Assembly (NCBI GenBank): GCA_964577995.1
Contig: CAZOBP010000186.1
Span: 1 to 5,683 of the forward strand
DNA from: JAUVXJ01 sp964577995
Lineage (GTDB): Bacteria > Chloroflexota > Anaerolineae > UBA7937 > B3-Chlor
DNA length: 5,683 bases
Reading direction: 5' to 3'
The notes beneath the pieces were generated by a model. It was not told the origin of the DNA and ran no database searches. It saw nothing but the letters and a program-made list of their open reading frames with translations. The position numbers were made by a program, and so were the translations under genes. This document shows, one piece after another, positions 5,451-5,683 of the stretch (within the stretch, counting starts at the first letter, position 1; each line of letters begins with the position of its first letter).

Positions 5451-5683
5451 TCACGGACAGACTCCGAAATCGACAATCTCGGGGTCGACTAACCTCTCAT
5501 AGTCCGAGAACCCTATCTTCATGCTGGTGCTGTGCGAGCCGACCTTGAAGACGATTTCTCGGGCCTCTGCAAGCGAGGACTCCACATACACCGGAAGACC
5601 GTACAGATTGCCAAACGGCGGCATGGCACCAACCTCGCAGTCTGTGAAACTGCCGCCGAATTCCTCCTCCCTGGCCAGGCGCA
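5451..5683 (-). CDS. YbaK/ProX-type aminoacyl-tRNA deacylase, C-terminal part only
   Basis: Reading leftwards from 5681, 76 codons run without interruption to TGA at 5453-5451; the start lies beyond the right edge, so roughly the N-terminal half, including the usual catalytic lysine, is not visible. The visible part has the family core: FTDCEVGAMPPFG at 12-24 (the GAxPPFG substrate loop), NLYGLPVYVESSL at 25-37, then EIVFKVGSHSTSMKI at 42-56 corresponding to the I-x-F-x-x-G-x-H strand pair, and DYERLVDPEIVDFG at the end. Family members hydrolyse mischarged Cys- or Ala-tRNA(Pro) and similar errors in the cytoplasm as free-standing editing factors. The specificity cannot be judged without the N-terminus. 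It is on the same strand as the MATE gene, but about 200 bases with strong inverted repeats separate them, so they are probably independent transcription units. Confidence 0.9.
   Translation of the reverse strand, partial: RLAREEEFGGSFTDCEVGAMPPFGNLYGLPVYVESSLAEAREIVFKVGSHSTSMKIGFSDYERLVDPEIVDFGVCP

Overview
This window comes from a bacterial chromosome of moderately high GC content (about 60% by eye). Its genes favour G or C at third codon positions but still use AGG and AGA for arginine fairly freely. That would fit an uncultivated lineage such as Chloroflexota better than a typical actinobacterium, but this is a weak guess: there is no rRNA or other marker gene. No mobile element, CRISPR array, tRNA or rRNA is visible.

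Left half, plus strand (1-3389): three metabolic genes in the same direction. The first, cut by the left edge, is a threonine-synthase-like PLP enzyme of fold type II. After only 16 bases comes an Old Yellow Enzyme family FMN oxidoreductase with a C-terminal four-cysteine cluster. After a 145-base gap with potential RNA secondary structure comes a second fold type II PLP enzyme, a threonine/serine dehydratase without an ACT regulatory domain. The arrangement suggests a small amino-acid catabolic or modifying operon in which an elimination product may be reduced by the flavoenzyme. The substrate cannot be read from sequence.

Right half, minus strand (3456-5683): reading leftwards, there is the C-terminal part of a YbaK/ProX-type aminoacyl-tRNA deacylase (5451-5683, cut by the right edge), then about 200 bases of intergenic DNA with two strong inverted repeats, then a MATE-family multidrug/cation exporter, then a previously easy-to-miss 74-codon ORF (3510-3734) with one probable membrane segment. 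That ORF is followed 29 bases later by a clean intrinsic terminator on the minus strand (3456-3480). The two halves are convergent, and the terminator hairpin marks the boundary.

The points most worth a second look are: the PLP/flavoenzyme/PLP gene order together with the unusual active-site loops of the first enzyme; the small membrane ORF behind the MATE gene; the 9-bp hairpin that would bury the Shine-Dalgarno of one of two possible MATE start codons; the long inverted repeat at 5366-5405; and the overlapping hairpins between the second and third genes. I see no evidence for a wholly new defence or mobile system here.
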